A model generated the notes under the pieces. That model was not told where the DNA came from. It was given only the letters and a program-made list of their open reading frames with translations, and did not search any database. Source: Duodenibacillus sp. (GTDB taxonomy: Bacteria > Pseudomonadota > Gammaproteobacteria > Burkholderiales > Burkholderiaceae_F). Taken from it: a stretch of 64,000 bases of DNA. The stretch is from NCBI GenBank assembly GCA_017628205.1, contig JAGBZO010000009.1, positions 40,188 to 104,187 on the forward strand, in the 5' to 3' direction. The translations under genes and the position numbers were made by a program. Shown here piece by piece: positions 55,713-64,000 of the stretch; position 1 is the stretch's first letter, and each line of letters begins with the position of its first letter.

Positions 55713-56522
55713 ATGACGACGATCAGCGAGTTGTTGCGTCAGGGCTTTGCGCGTATCGACCGATACGACGCTCGTTTACTGCTGTGCCATGTTCTTGAGT
55801 GCTCTAAAGAAAGTCTGATCACCAAGCAAGATTGCGTCGTCGATCCGGAAAGAGTCGATCGCTATTTGCACGTGATTCAGCAAGCGGCCGACGGCTATCC
55901 TGTACCCTACATTCTTGGGTATCACGGCTTTTGGAATCGGAACTTTCATGTCACGCCCGACGTTTTGATCCCTCGTCCGGACACGGAAACGCTCGTGGAA
56001 AACGTCTTGAACATTCTTGTCGATGCATCGGCGCCCCGCATACTGGAAATGGGGGTCGGCAGCGGATGCATCGCCGTCACGCTGGCACTTGAAAAACCCG
56101 ACGCACGCGTCGTCGCAACTGACATCAGCGAAAAAGCGCTGACGGTGGCGAAAGGCAACGCCCGGCGGCTAGGCGCCGACAACGTGACCTTCCTTTGCGG
56201 TTCTTGGTACGAGCCCGTAGAAGGCGTTTTCGACATCATCGTCTCGAACCCGCCGTACATCGAACCAGACGATGAGCATCTGCCCGCCTTGCGTTACGAG
56301 CCGATCGGAGCGTTGACCGACGGCGTCGACGGCCTTTCGGACATTCGCACGATCGCCCGAGGGGCCGCCGAACACTTGAGACCGGGAGGCTATTTGACCC
56401 TCGAACACGGCTATGACCAAGGAGCGGCCGTTCGTTCGATTTTCGAGTGCAATGCGTTTCGGGATGTTCACACCGTCAAAGATCTCGGCCAAAACGATCG
56501 CATCACGATCGGACGCCGTTAA
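55713..56522 (+). CDS. prmC: Release factor glutamine methyltransferase
   Basis: 269-residue SAM enzyme methylating the GGQ Gln of RF1/RF2. SAM motif I is ILEMGVGSGCIAVTLAL (near 110) and the catalytic NPPY is in IIVSNPPYIEPDDEHL (near 180). N-terminal helical RF-binding domain present. Coupled to prfA (4-bp gap). Confidence 0.97.
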   Translation: MTTISELLRQGFARIDRYDARLLLCHVLECSKESLITKQDCVVDPERVDRYLHVIQQAADGYPVPYILGYHGFWNRNFHVTPDVLIPRPDTETLVENVLNILVDASAPRILEMGVGSGCIAVTLALEKPDARVVATDISEKALTVAKGNARRLGADNVTFLCGSWYEPVEGVFDIIVSNPPYIEPDDEHLPALRYEPIGALTDGVDGLSDIRTIARGAAEHLRPGGYLTLEHGYDQGAAVRSIFECNAFRDVHTVKDLGQNDRITIGRR

Positions 56523-56578
56523 ACGATCGAATTCGGTACTATCTTGTCATTGACATTCAAACCTGTCGGAGCCATATC

Positions 56579-57229
56579 ATGGACATGTTGACCATCGCCA
56601 AACAACGATTTACGTCCAAGCACTACGACGTCTCTCGTCGAATTTCCGAGCAAGACATGCAGGCGTTGCGTGAAACCTTGCGTTTGACGCCCTCGAGCGT
56701 CAACTCTCAACCTTGGCACTTCTTTGAAGTGTCTACGCCCGAAGGCAAAGATGCCCTCTTGCCCGCCGTCCTGGACTTCAACAAAGAACGCGTCCAAAAA
56801 GCCAGCCATGTTGTCATCTGCGCCATCCGCAAGGATTTGAACGCCACCTTCCTCGATCGTCTGTTGGCTCAAGAAGTCGCGGACGGACGTTTCTCGCCTG
56901 AAGAAGCCCGAAACGGCTCCGACAGCGGTCGCCGTCACTTCGTCGACTTGCATGTCAATCAGCTCAAAGACGCCCTCAACTGGGAAACACACCAGGCCTA
57001 TATCGCCATGGGCTTTTTGCTGTACGCCGCCGCGGGCATGGGTATCAACGCCACCCCGATCGAAGGACTCGACATGGAAGCCATGGATCGAATCCTCAAG
57101 CTCGATGAACAAGGCCTCAAGACCGTCTATTGCGTCAGCTTGGGTTACGGCGATCCGAGCGACGCCAATGCGGTTCGCCCGAAGTCCCGCTTGCCTCTGC
57201 AAGAGGTCTACACCATTTTGAACGACTGA
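56579..57229 (+). CDS. NfsB-like nitroreductase family protein
   Basis: 216-residue FMN flavoprotein of the NfsB/dihydropteridine-reductase type. FMN-binding TPSSVNSQPWHFFEV (near 42), HQAYIAMGFLLYAAAGMGINATPIEG and CVSLGYGDPSDANAVRPKSR near the end. Length equals E. coli NfsB. Likely reduces quinones or nitro compounds with NAD(P)H. The start at 56579 lies 56 bp after prmC. Confidence 0.9.
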   Translation: MDMLTIAKQRFTSKHYDVSRRISEQDMQALRETLRLTPSSVNSQPWHFFEVSTPEGKDALLPAVLDFNKERVQKASHVVICAIRKDLNATFLDRLLAQEVADGRFSPEEARNGSDSGRRHFVDLHVNQLKDALNWETHQAYIAMGFLLYAAAGMGINATPIEGLDMEAMDRILKLDEQGLKTVYCVSLGYGDPSDANAVRPKSRLPLQEVYTILND

Positions 57230-57247
57230 TTCAAACGGTTTCACACC

Positions 57248-57997
57248 ATGCAGTTACACGATTTGGTCAAACAACTCGACGCCTTGTTACAGCCGCAAAA
57301 CTACCGCGACTACGCGCCCAACGGACTTCAGGTTCAAGGGCGCAAAGAGATTCGCCGAATCGTCACCGGCGTGACGGCCTGCCTCGATCTCATTGAGCAA
57401 GCCAAACAGCGAGAGGCGGACGCGATCCTCGTTCATCACGGTTGGTTTTGGAAACGCGAAGACCCGCGCATTATCGGCATTCGCCACCGACGCATCGCCG
57501 AGTTGATCAACGCGGACATGAGCTTGATCGCCTACCACCTGCCGTTGGACGATCATCCCGAACTCGGCAACAACGCCTTGTTGGGCAAGATGCTGAACAT
57601 CGAGACCGACGCTCGGTTCGGAGACGACGATCTGGCATGGATCGGCTCGACGCCCGCGACAATGACGTGCGATCAATTGACCGACGTGTTGAGTCGGGCA
57701 TTGCGACGTCCTCCGTTAGTCGTCGGTCCCCGCGACAAGACGTTGCGTCGCATTGCATGGTGTTCGGGCGCCGCTCAGGACATGCTTGAGGCGGCCGTGG
57801 ACGCCGGCGCGGATTGTTTTATTTCCGGCGAAATCAGCGAACGCACCACGCACATCGCCAGAGAAGCCGGCATCACCTATTTTGCCTGCGGCCACCACGC
57901 CACCGAGCGAGCCGGCATTGAAGCGCTGGGACGTTGGATTGCCGAACGCAACGAAGGCGTTCAAGTTGAGTTCGTCGACATCGACAACCCCGTTTAA
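57248..57997 (+). CDS. Nif3/YbgI-family dinuclear metal-binding protein
   Basis: 249-residue Nif3-like protein. Metal ligands in ILVHHGWFWKREDP (near residues 62-64), LIAYHLPLDDHPELGNNALL (near 97-108) and the C-terminal ACGHHATERAGIEALG. Structure is known for the family, but the enzymatic role is not firmly settled (annotated as GTP cyclohydrolase I type 2 in places). Starts 18 bp after the nitroreductase; ends at a bidirectional terminator. Confidence 0.92.
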   Translation: MQLHDLVKQLDALLQPQNYRDYAPNGLQVQGRKEIRRIVTGVTACLDLIEQAKQREADAILVHHGWFWKREDPRIIGIRHRRIAELINADMSLIAYHLPLDDHPELGNNALLGKMLNIETDARFGDDDLAWIGSTPATMTCDQLTDVLSRALRRPPLVVGPRDKTLRRIAWCSGAAQDMLEAAVDAGADCFISGEISERTTHIAREAGITYFACGHHATERAGIEALGRWIAERNEGVQVEFVDIDNPV

Positions 57998-58013
57998 TCA
58001 TTGATATATCAAT

Positions 58014-58054
58014 AAAAAATGCCGACTTTCATTCTTCGAAAGTCGGCATTTTTT
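58014..58054. terminator. Bidirectional terminator between the Nif3-like gene and mscL
   Basis: A 17-bp stem including A/T runs (58014-58030 with 58038-58054, core TGCCGACTTTC) and a 7-nt loop. Convergent genes on both sides. Confidence 0.92.
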
Positions 58055-58067
58055 CAGTGTTCGCTAC

Positions 58068-58568
58068 TTATTTTTCCTGTTGCTTGAGCAAATCGCGAAT
58101 TTCTCTCAACAACAAAACTTCTTCGCTGGGAGGAGGCGGGGCCGGCGGTGCTGCCTTGGCTTTTTCTTCCGCTTCTTTCTTTTCGCGTTCCATGGACGCT
58201 TCCAGTTTCGTGCGTGCGGAGCTGACGATCTTGACCAACCAGAAAATGACGAACGCCAACAAAACAAACTGAACGACTGCCGTCAAAAACGCGCCGTAAC
58301 CAAAGACCGTGGCACCGGCCTTTACCAATTCGGCGTACGTCTGCGGCCCCGTATAGCCTTCAGGCATCTGCAATACGACAAACAGGTTGGTGAAATCCGG
58401 CTTTCCGACAAAAAAGCCGAGCAAAGGATTGATGACGTCTTTGACCAGACTGTTGACAATCGCCGAAAAGGCGGCGCCAATAATCACGGCCACAGCCAAA
58501 TCCAGGACATTGCCGCGAGAAATGAAGGCGCGGAATTCTTGTATGAAACCTGTTACTTTCTTCTGCAT
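58068..58568 (-). CDS. mscL: Large-conductance mechanosensitive channel MscL
   Basis: 166-residue inner-membrane osmotic safety valve. [30 protein letters not shown] is the N-terminal helix and TM1; TM2 is around [21 protein letters not shown]. The C-terminal cytoplasmic tail has an Ala/Pro-rich insertion ([16 protein letters not shown]) before the final helix LLREIRDLL, slightly longer than the typical 136 residues. Confidence 0.96.
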   Translation of the reverse strand: MQKKVTGFIQEFRAFISRGNVLDLAVAVIIGAAFSAIVNSLVKDVINPLLGFFVGKPDFTNLFVVLQMPEGYTGPQTYAELVKAGATVFGYGAFLTAVVQFVLLAFVIFWLVKIVSSARTKLEASMEREKKEAEEKAKAAPPAPPPPSEEVLLLREIRDLLKQQEK

Positions 58569-58744
58569 GACGAACCTCCTTGATTTATATTGATTTTGTC
58601 TTTTTTCTCATTGAATTCAATGAGTTAAAATATATTTTTGGCGAAAAAAAGACCCTTTGGGTTAAAATACCTCCCCCTGCGATAGAAATTATCGCACCAT
58701 CGTCTTGCAATGGCTGTTGTTTTTACGTTTGAGGTTACTTTCCC

Positions 58745-59350
58745 ATGATGGTTTTATACTCCGGTTCTACCTGCCCCTTCTCTCATCGTTGCCGTTTCGT
58801 GCTGTATGAAAAGGGCTGTGATTTTGAAATCAACGATATCGACCTCTACAACAAGCCCGCCGAGATCGACGCCATGAATCCTTACGGCGAAGTTCCGATT
58901 TTGATCGAACGCGATCTGACCCTTTATCAGTCCACGATCATTAACGAATACATCGACGAGCGATTCCCGCATCCGCAGCTCATGCCGGCCGATCCGATCA
59001 TGCGCGCTCGCGCCCGTTTGTTCATTTACACGTTCGAACGCGAACTCTTCAGCTTCGTCCGTGTTTTGGAAAACCGCAACGAAACGGAAAAGCGCAAGAG
59101 CATCGCCCGTCATCAAATCGCCGAACAATTGACCCAATTGGCTCCCATTTTTGACAAGAACGATTACTTGATGGGCAACGACTTTACGATGCTCGACATC
59201 ACGATCGCTCCCTTGTTGTGGCGTTTGGGTTATTACGGCATCGATCTGCCCAAGACGGCCGCTCCCTTGCTCAAGTACGCCGAACGCGTCTTCTCCCGTC
59301 CTTCGTTCATTGATTCGATGACTCCGTCCGAAAAGGTCATGCGTCGTTAA
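58745..59350 (+). CDS. sspA: Stringent starvation protein A (glutathione S-transferase fold)
   Basis: 201-residue RNA polymerase-associated GST-fold protein. YSGSTCPFSHRCRFVLYEKGC is the thioredoxin-like N-terminus, NPYGEVPILIERDLTLYQST the GSH-site remnant, and DYLMGNDFTMLDITIAPLLWRL the C-terminal helix. It is followed by its own terminator and then sspB. In many betaproteobacteria sspA-sspB follow petABC; no bc1 genes precede them here, and mscL is upstream on the other strand. The upstream gap contains a small hairpin (58679-58697). Confidence 0.94.
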   Translation: MMVLYSGSTCPFSHRCRFVLYEKGCDFEINDIDLYNKPAEIDAMNPYGEVPILIERDLTLYQSTIINEYIDERFPHPQLMPADPIMRARARLFIYTFERELFSFVRVLENRNETEKRKSIARHQIAEQLTQLAPIFDKNDYLMGNDFTMLDITIAPLLWRLGYYGIDLPKTAAPLLKYAERVFSRPSFIDSMTPSEKVMRR

Positions 59351-59358
59351 TCATTACA

Positions 59359-59387
59359 AAAAAAGCGGCCGAACAGGCCGCTTTTTT
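59359..59387 (+). terminator. Intrinsic terminator between sspA and sspB
   Basis: A perfect 12-bp stem AAAAAAGCGGCC (59359-59370) / GGCCGCTTTTTT (59376-59387) with a 5-nt loop. It ends 17 bp before the sspB ATG, inside what is normally an operon. Confidence 0.9.
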
Positions 59388-59404
59388 CCCGATTGGAGTT
59401 TTTT

Positions 59405-59830
59405 ATGCAGCAAAGCACGTTGGTTCTGCCTCTTTCTCGCCCTGAATTCAAGCCGTATATCGTTCAGGCATTGCTTGATTGGTGTGAAAACGAAGGCTTT
59501 ACGCCGTATATGGTTGCCGTGGTCGACGACTTCACTCAAGTTCCTCGCGAATACGTTAATCGTGACGACGATTCCATCGTTTTATGCGTATCGCGCGAAG
59601 CAACCCATCAGTTCCAAATCGAGCCCGAAGAAATTCGCTTCCATGCTCGTTTCGGAGAAACGTCCCATGAAATCATCATTCCGATGAATCGTGTCGCGGC
59701 TCTCTTTCCGAAAGAAAATCCCGACCTGATGAGCTACTTCCCCGTCACACCGACAACGCCCGGACAGCAGCAAAACAAGGCTGCCGAAACGAATGACGAC
59801 GAAGACATCCCCGTCTTCACTAAAGTATGA
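59405..59830 (+). CDS. sspB: ClpXP specificity-enhancing factor SspB
   Basis: 141-residue adaptor that brings ssrA-tagged proteins to ClpXP. The folded domain starts STLVLPLSRPEFKPYIVQALLDWC, with IVLCVSREATHQFQIEPEEIRFHARFGE; the tail ends DDEDIPVFTKV, the ClpX-binding type. The ATG at 59405 has GGAG 6 nt upstream. Confidence 0.95.
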   Translation: MQQSTLVLPLSRPEFKPYIVQALLDWCENEGFTPYMVAVVDDFTQVPREYVNRDDDSIVLCVSREATHQFQIEPEEIRFHARFGETSHEIIIPMNRVAALFPKENPDLMSYFPVTPTTPGQQQNKAAETNDDEDIPVFTKV

Positions 59831-59854
59831 AAATTCAGGTAGAATCCTAAATCC

Positions 59855-59930
<76 letters not shown>

Positions 59931-60027
59931 AATTCAAACCCGCACTAGTTGGTTTTTCCATTCTTCACGGTGCTGATTCTTCTTCCGTTACCTGCCCGAG
60001 TGCACTTCGGCATCGACTTGTCGAACG

Positions 60028-61752
60028 TTACGCTTCAGACTGCGCGCACTGTTTTCCCGTGCTCTTTTGCATTCCGCAGTCAAAAACCTCGCGAACCAAA
60101 GCGGCCTCTCGAGTCACCAACGAATAGAAGCTGTGCCCGCCGGAAAAATTCGACACGTCAAAACCGTGTGCTGTGAGAATGCGGCTGGCGATATAACTGC
60201 GGATTCCCGTGTGGCACATCACAAAAACCGGTTGGGCCCGATCGAGTTCGTCGACACGATCACGCAGTTCGTCCAACGGGATATTGACAAATCCGGGGGC
60301 GTGTCCGTTGGCATACTCTTTCGGCGTTCGCGTATCGACAAGTTGAGCGCCTTGGCGCGACAAAGAGTCTATGTCGTGCCAGTGGAATTGTTTGACCAAC
60401 CCGTCAAAAATATTCTCGGCCATAAATCCCGCCATGTTGACGGGATCCTTTGCCGACGAGTAGGGCGGCGCGTACGCCAAATCGAGTTCGGCCAGATCGG
60501 CGGAGGTCATGCCGGCGCACAATGCCGTCGCAAAAACGTCGATTCGCTTGTCAACGCCGTCATAACCGACGATTTGAGCCCCCTTCAATTGGCGCGTATG
60601 ACGATCGAACAGCACCTTCACCGTCATAGCGCGGCCGCCCGGATAGTAGCCCGCATGGTTGGCCGGACACAAAACAATTTTTTCGTAATCCAACCCCGCC
60701 GCATTCGCGCTTTTTTCATTGAACCCCGTCATGGCGACTGTCAAATCAAAGAGTTTCAATACGCTGCTGCCCAAGGATCCTCGGTAACGGCGCGCGGCTC
60801 CCATGATGTTGTCGGCCGCCATGCGTCCCATTTTGTTCGCGGGACCGGCAAGCGAAATCAACGTTTTCTCGCCCGACACACGGTGACAAACCTGCACCGC
60901 ATCCCCGACGGCCCAAATGGATGCGTCGCTTGTTTGGAGTTCTTCATTGACAACAATGGCGCCCTTATGCCCCAGAGCGAGGCCGGCCTCTCGGGCAAGA
61001 GTCGTTTCCGGCTCAACACCAACAGCCAAAATAACCAAATCGGCACGAATCGCTCCGCGATCGGTATGCGCCGTGACATCGTCATCGCTCGTCTCAAAAC
61101 GTCGAACCTGCGTGTTTAATTCGAGTTTCACGCCGTTGGCGCGCAGGTGCTCGTGCAAAGCGGAGGCCATGTCGGCGTCCAGCGTCGGCAATACATGATC
61201 GATGAGTTGCACCAAAGTGACCTTCAAACCTCGCCGCGTTAGATTTTCCGCCATCTCCAGCCCCACGAACCCGCCGCCGACCACCAACGCGCGTCGTGCC
61301 TGAGTTTGGAGGATGTGACGATCAATCGCGAACGTATCTTCAACCGTCCGCAACGTAAAAATCTTTTGGGACTGAACGCCTTCGATGTGGGGAACTACGG
61401 GACGGGCGCCCGGCGACAAAACAAGCTTGTCGTACGAATCGGTAAAAGATTCTCCGGTCTTAAGATTCTTGACCGTTACCGATTTTGCTTCGCGATTGAT
61501 GCTAGTGACTTCATGAGCCACTTTGACATTGACTCGAAATCGAGAAAAGAATTTCTCGGGCGTTTGCAAAGTCAGCGCGGCCTCTTCCGTTATCACGTCG
61601 CCGAGATAATACGGCAGCCCGCAATTGGCGTAGGACATGAAACCCGTTCGCTCGTAGATCGTAATCTCCGCCGTTTCATTCAAACGACGCAAACGAGCGG
61701 CAGCAGAGGCACCGCCGGCAACGCCACCTACAATAATGACTTTCAAAGACAT
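60028..61752 (-). CDS. CoA-disulfide reductase with C-terminal rhodanese domain
   Basis: 574-residue FAD-dependent pyridine-nucleotide disulfide oxidoreductase. FAD motif VIIVGGVAGGASAAARLRRL (4-23), active-site Cys in SYANCGLPYYLG (near 43), NAD motif ALVVGGGFVGLEMAENL (about 154-170). The C-terminal rhodanese domain (about 460-560) has its Cys in VFVMCHTGIRSYIA. The architecture fits the CoADR-RHD group that reduces CoA disulfides or polysulfides and persulfides. Start at ATG 61752 with AAGGAAAAG upstream. Next to a sulfurtransferase gene. Confidence 0.92.
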   Translation of the reverse strand: MSLKVIIVGGVAGGASAAARLRRLNETAEITIYERTGFMSYANCGLPYYLGDVITEEAALTLQTPEKFFSRFRVNVKVAHEVTSINREAKSVTVKNLKTGESFTDSYDKLVLSPGARPVVPHIEGVQSQKIFTLRTVEDTFAIDRHILQTQARRALVVGGGFVGLEMAENLTRRGLKVTLVQLIDHVLPTLDADMASALHEHLRANGVKLELNTQVRRFETSDDDVTAHTDRGAIRADLVILAVGVEPETTLAREAGLALGHKGAIVVNEELQTSDASIWAVGDAVQVCHRVSGEKTLISLAGPANKMGRMAADNIMGAARRYRGSLGSSVLKLFDLTVAMTGFNEKSANAAGLDYEKIVLCPANHAGYYPGGRAMTVKVLFDRHTRQLKGAQIVGYDGVDKRIDVFATALCAGMTSADLAELDLAYAPPYSSAKDPVNMAGFMAENIFDGLVKQFHWHDIDSLSRQGAQLVDTRTPKEYANGHAPGFVNIPLDELRDRVDELDRAQPVFVMCHTGIRSYIASRILTAHGFDVSNFSGGHSFYSLVTREAALVREVFDCGMQKSTGKQCAQSEA

Positions 61753-61932
61753 GTCTTTTCCTTGCTGCCGATACTTCGGACACAAAACGGAGAATTCCGA
61801 GCAACACAACGAACTTGTTCTTTTGTTGGATCCCCGCGTGTCACGCTCCAAGAGCGTTCACCCGCGATCCTTCTCATTGTAATACCGAATTCGGGCAAGG
61901 CCGTTCGTATCGGAGCCCCTTACCCCACTTAC

Positions 61933-61961
61933 AAAAAATCCACGCAATGCGTGGATTTTTT
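61933..61961. terminator. Intrinsic terminator of the sulfurtransferase gene
   Basis: A perfect 13-bp stem (61933-61945 with 61949-61961, core TCCACGC) and a 3-nt loop; T-runs in both directions. The about 220-bp gap to the CoADR gene contains no other gene. Confidence 0.88.
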
Positions 61962-61974
61962 GGGTCAGCTAGAT

Positions 61975-62823
61975 TTATTCCTCCGACGTACTAATGGGGC
62001 GATCCGCATCACTGCACCATTCGGACCAACTGCCGATATAAACCCCCACGGGATCAAAACCGGCCATCTTCATGGCAAGATGATTGGAACAGGCGGTCAC
62101 ACCCGAACCGCACGTATTCATGATGGGCTTGCCGTTACTGCCAGAGAAAACGGCCTCAAATTCGGCGCGCAACGTTTCAGGCGACTTGAAGACGCCGTCG
62201 GCATCCATGTTCTGGCTGCTCGGTCGACTCTTTGCTCCCGGAATATGTCCGGCAACGGGATCCAACGGTTCGTTTTGACCAAGGTAACGACCATGACCGC
62301 GTGCATCGACCAACGTATACGTCTTCGTCTGAAGATTTTCGAGAACGTCCTCAACCGTGAAAACACGATCCAAAGCGGCCTTCGGCGTCATGTTTCCCAT
62401 AACCACCGCATCGACCGCGTCGCTCATCGGACCTTGCACGGCCTGCCAAGCCTTCAAACCGCCGTTCAAAACACGCACGTTCTCAAAACCGGCGCAACGG
62501 AACGTAAACCACAATCGGCACGCAAAGTTGCAAGAACCTTCGTCGTAAATCACGACATCACTGTCGTCATTGACTCCCAATCGGCGCATTCTGTCACAGA
62601 AACGTTCCATCGTAGGGAAAGGATTGCGACCGTTCGTACCGGTACAAGGACCCGATACGTCTTCACGCATGTCGGCATGTCGCGCGCCCGCGATGTGCCC
62701 AGCCTCAAATGCCTGACGACCGGCCAAAGGATCGGTCAAGCTGGCTCTCACATCCAAGAGAACCAACTTCTCATCACCCAAACGCTCTTTTAACTCATTG
62801 GCGGAAATCAAAAACTTCGTCAT
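61975..62823 (-). CDS. sseA: 3-mercaptopyruvate sulfurtransferase / rhodanese-like protein (SseA type)
   Basis: 282-residue double-rhodanese protein. The active-site loop is MNTCGSGVTACSNHLA with CGSGVTA, typical of mercaptopyruvate sulfurtransferase rather than thiosulfate sulfurtransferase; the first domain begins LVLLDVRASLTDPLAGRQAFEAGHIAGA. ATG 62823 has GGAGACTGAG upstream. It may feed persulfide to the CoADR-rhodanese protein next to it. Confidence 0.9.
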   Translation of the reverse strand: MTKFLISANELKERLGDEKLVLLDVRASLTDPLAGRQAFEAGHIAGARHADMREDVSGPCTGTNGRNPFPTMERFCDRMRRLGVNDDSDVVIYDEGSCNFACRLWFTFRCAGFENVRVLNGGLKAWQAVQGPMSDAVDAVVMGNMTPKAALDRVFTVEDVLENLQTKTYTLVDARGHGRYLGQNEPLDPVAGHIPGAKSRPSSQNMDADGVFKSPETLRAEFEAVFSGSNGKPIMNTCGSGVTACSNHLAMKMAGFDPVGVYIGSWSEWCSDADRPISTSEE

Positions 62824-62994
62824 CTCAGTCTCCTGACAGATTGATCTCTCCATCATACGCCAAGACGAACACATTCCCTTTGCATGTAACGTTTTGTTTA
62901 TGTTTCTTCTGTCGCGCATCACCGACAGAACAACGTTTCATCGTCCATGGCTTGGAGCGCTCCCCAAATCCTCTGTGTTGCGTTTCTGATACTT

Positions 62995-64000
62995 TTATCC
63001 TAACAACCCAGCCGCAGCGATCACCACAATAACGATCGGGACCAAGATTCGGATGCAGAAACGTATCGTTGACACCTGCCACCCGGGCATGGCCTCCGTC
63101 ATGGACAGTTGCTTGAGCATGCGAGGCCAAGCAATATAGCCGCCGACAATGGCAATCGCCATCGCGCCGATCGGCATGCCGATATTGCTGGTGAGGTAAT
63201 CCAGGACGTCAAAGAACGTTTTGCCTGCAATCGTCCAATCACTCAACAAACCGAAACTCAGCGCACAAGGCACGCCCAAAACAATCAAGCTCAACGTAAC
63301 GACCATCAACGCCGTGCGACGGGAACTGCGGAATTCGTCGACAAAGGACTGAACGCACATTTCCATGATGCTGATGGCGCTGGTCAGCGCCGCAACAACC
63401 AAACACAGATAAAAAACGATGGCGAAAAGTTGGCCGAACGGCAAGTTGGCAAACACGACGGGCATCGTCACGAAGGTCAAGCCAGGACCGGCCCCCGGCG
63501 TCAAGCCGAACGCAAACACCGCGGGCATGATCATAAGTCCGCCCAACAGCGCCGCCATGACGGCAAGGAACGAAATCCAAGCGACCGATCGCGGCAGGTT
63601 GACTTTTTCCCCGAGATACGAACCGTAGTTCATCATTGAACCCGAGCCCAATGACAAGGAAAAGAAACTGAAACCCAATGCATTGAGAAGTGAAGACGCC
63701 GTAAATGCTTCAGGATTGAATTCGAACATAAAACGCACGCCGTCCATGGCGCCGTCCAAAGACAGTCCTCGAACAATCAAGAACAACATCATGAGAAACA
63801 GCAAGGGCATCAAGATCTTCGAGATGCGTTCGATCCCTTTTTGAACCCCGAACATCAGCACGCCGGCGGTCAATCCCAAAAAGCCGAGCTGCATGCCGAC
63901 GGACATCGCTCCGTCGGAAACAAAACCGCCAAAATAGTGGTCCAGTTTCGTCGTATCGCTGATGAGACCTTTGCCGCTAACTGCATCGATCAGGTAATTC
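62995..64000 (-). CDS. NSS-family sodium-dependent transporter (C-terminal part; 5' end beyond the right edge)
   Basis: The minus-strand frame is open through the right edge, so only the C-terminal about 335 residues are seen. Multiple membrane helices, with FGVQKGIERISKILMPLLFLMM, FFSLSLGSGSMMNYGSYLGE and PAVFAFGLTPGAGPGLTFVTMP as neurotransmitter-sodium-symporter family motifs. It ends with a hydrophobic tail at 62995. Substrate (amino acid or other) unknown. The 171 bp to sseA contains a hairpin (62907-62930) without a U-tract. Confidence 0.92.
   Translation of the reverse strand, partial: NYLIDAVSGKGLISDTTKLDHYFGGFVSDGAMSVGMQLGFLGLTAGVLMFGVQKGIERISKILMPLLFLMMLFLIVRGLSLDGAMDGVRFMFEFNPEAFTASSLLNALGFSFFSLSLGSGSMMNYGSYLGEKVNLPRSVAWISFLAVMAALLGGLMIMPAVFAFGLTPGAGPGLTFVTMPVVFANLPFGQLFAIVFYLCLVVAALTSAISIMEMCVQSFVDEFRSSRRTALMVVTLSLIVLGVPCALSFGLLSDWTIAGKTFFDVLDYLTSNIGMPIGAMAIAIVGGYIAWPRMLKQLSMTEAMPGWQVSTIRFCIRILVPIVIVVIAAAGLLG

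Noticed and set aside
61306-62793. A 495-codon plus-strand open frame
   Set aside because: Runs antisense across two real genes and through the terminator between them.
62907-62930. Hairpin TTCTGTCG/CGACAGAA between sseA and the NSS transporter as a terminator
   Set aside because: No U-tract follows on either strand; it may be a protein-binding dyad or chance.

Overview
The window looks like chromosomal DNA of a betaproteobacterium in Burkholderiales, most likely of the Sutterellaceae type. This is inferred from gene neighbourhoods (prmA next to a DUF3426 zinc-ribbon protein, ampD next to a PP0621-like protein and a YpjD-like protein, sspA-sspB, mpl, KdtA/WaaC) and from protein style, not from a marker gene. 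sspA-sspB stand without cytochrome bc1 genes beside them, and sulfurtransferase and CoA-disulfide reductase genes are present, which would suit a gut-associated, poorly aerobic lifestyle. Almost all of the window is gene-dense housekeeping DNA. I see no insertion sequence, prophage, integrase or CRISPR array.

Layout. 1-276: 5' part of a response regulator, running off the left edge. 363-4754 (minus): NMT1/TauT-type ABC transporter plus an M20 amidohydrolase, preceded by a highly structured leader that ends in a terminator hairpin. 4788-13683: recR, a KTSC protein, a glycine-zipper lipoprotein, mgtE, aroE, an RNase II-like protein, a YqiA-like esterase, mpl and a conserved hypothetical. 13942-17702: accB-accC-prmA and a zinc-ribbon membrane protein. 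17780-20103 (minus): YggT, ampD, PP0621-like and YpjD-like genes. 20304-26453 (plus): ffh, a YafS-like methyltransferase, rnhA, dnaQ, metN-metI, tRNA-Gly(CCC), trmB. 26506-33012 (minus): murA-hisG-hisD-hisB-hisH-hisA-hisF-hisI, without hisC and hisE. 33189-37625 (minus): pgi-waaC-waaA-thiD.

37780-48501 (plus): the main accessory system, a tightly overlapping 13-gene aryl-polyene (APE)-like type II fatty-acid/polyketide cluster. It holds two condensing ketosynthases, a chain-length-factor-like protein, a ketoreductase, two dehydratase modules (one fused to the aryl-activating AMP ligase), two ACPs, a methyltransferase, a PlsC-type acyltransferase, a membrane protein, a glycosyltransferase and an LpxL-type acyltransferase. 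It is inserted between LPS inner-core genes: waaA/waaC on one side, hldA/gmhB on the other. The thioesterase, LolA-like carrier and MMPL exporter known from other APE loci are not in the window.

48551-64000: hldA-gmhB, sppA, a pyrimidine-nucleotidase-like HAD protein, tRNA-Phe, hemA, prfA-prmC, a nitroreductase, a Nif3/YbgI protein, mscL, sspA-sspB, tRNA-Thr, a CoA-disulfide reductase with a rhodanese domain, a mercaptopyruvate sulfurtransferase and an NSS-family transporter running off the right edge.

Points most worth a second look: the APE-like cluster with its ligase-dehydratase fusion, split ApeJ and complementary dehydratase half-sites; the structured leader RNA of the NMT1 transporter operon; the many intrinsic-terminator hairpins placed within about 30 nt of a downstream start codon; and the gapped his operon. 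Long antisense open frames opposite most genes are shadows caused by codon bias and were discarded.
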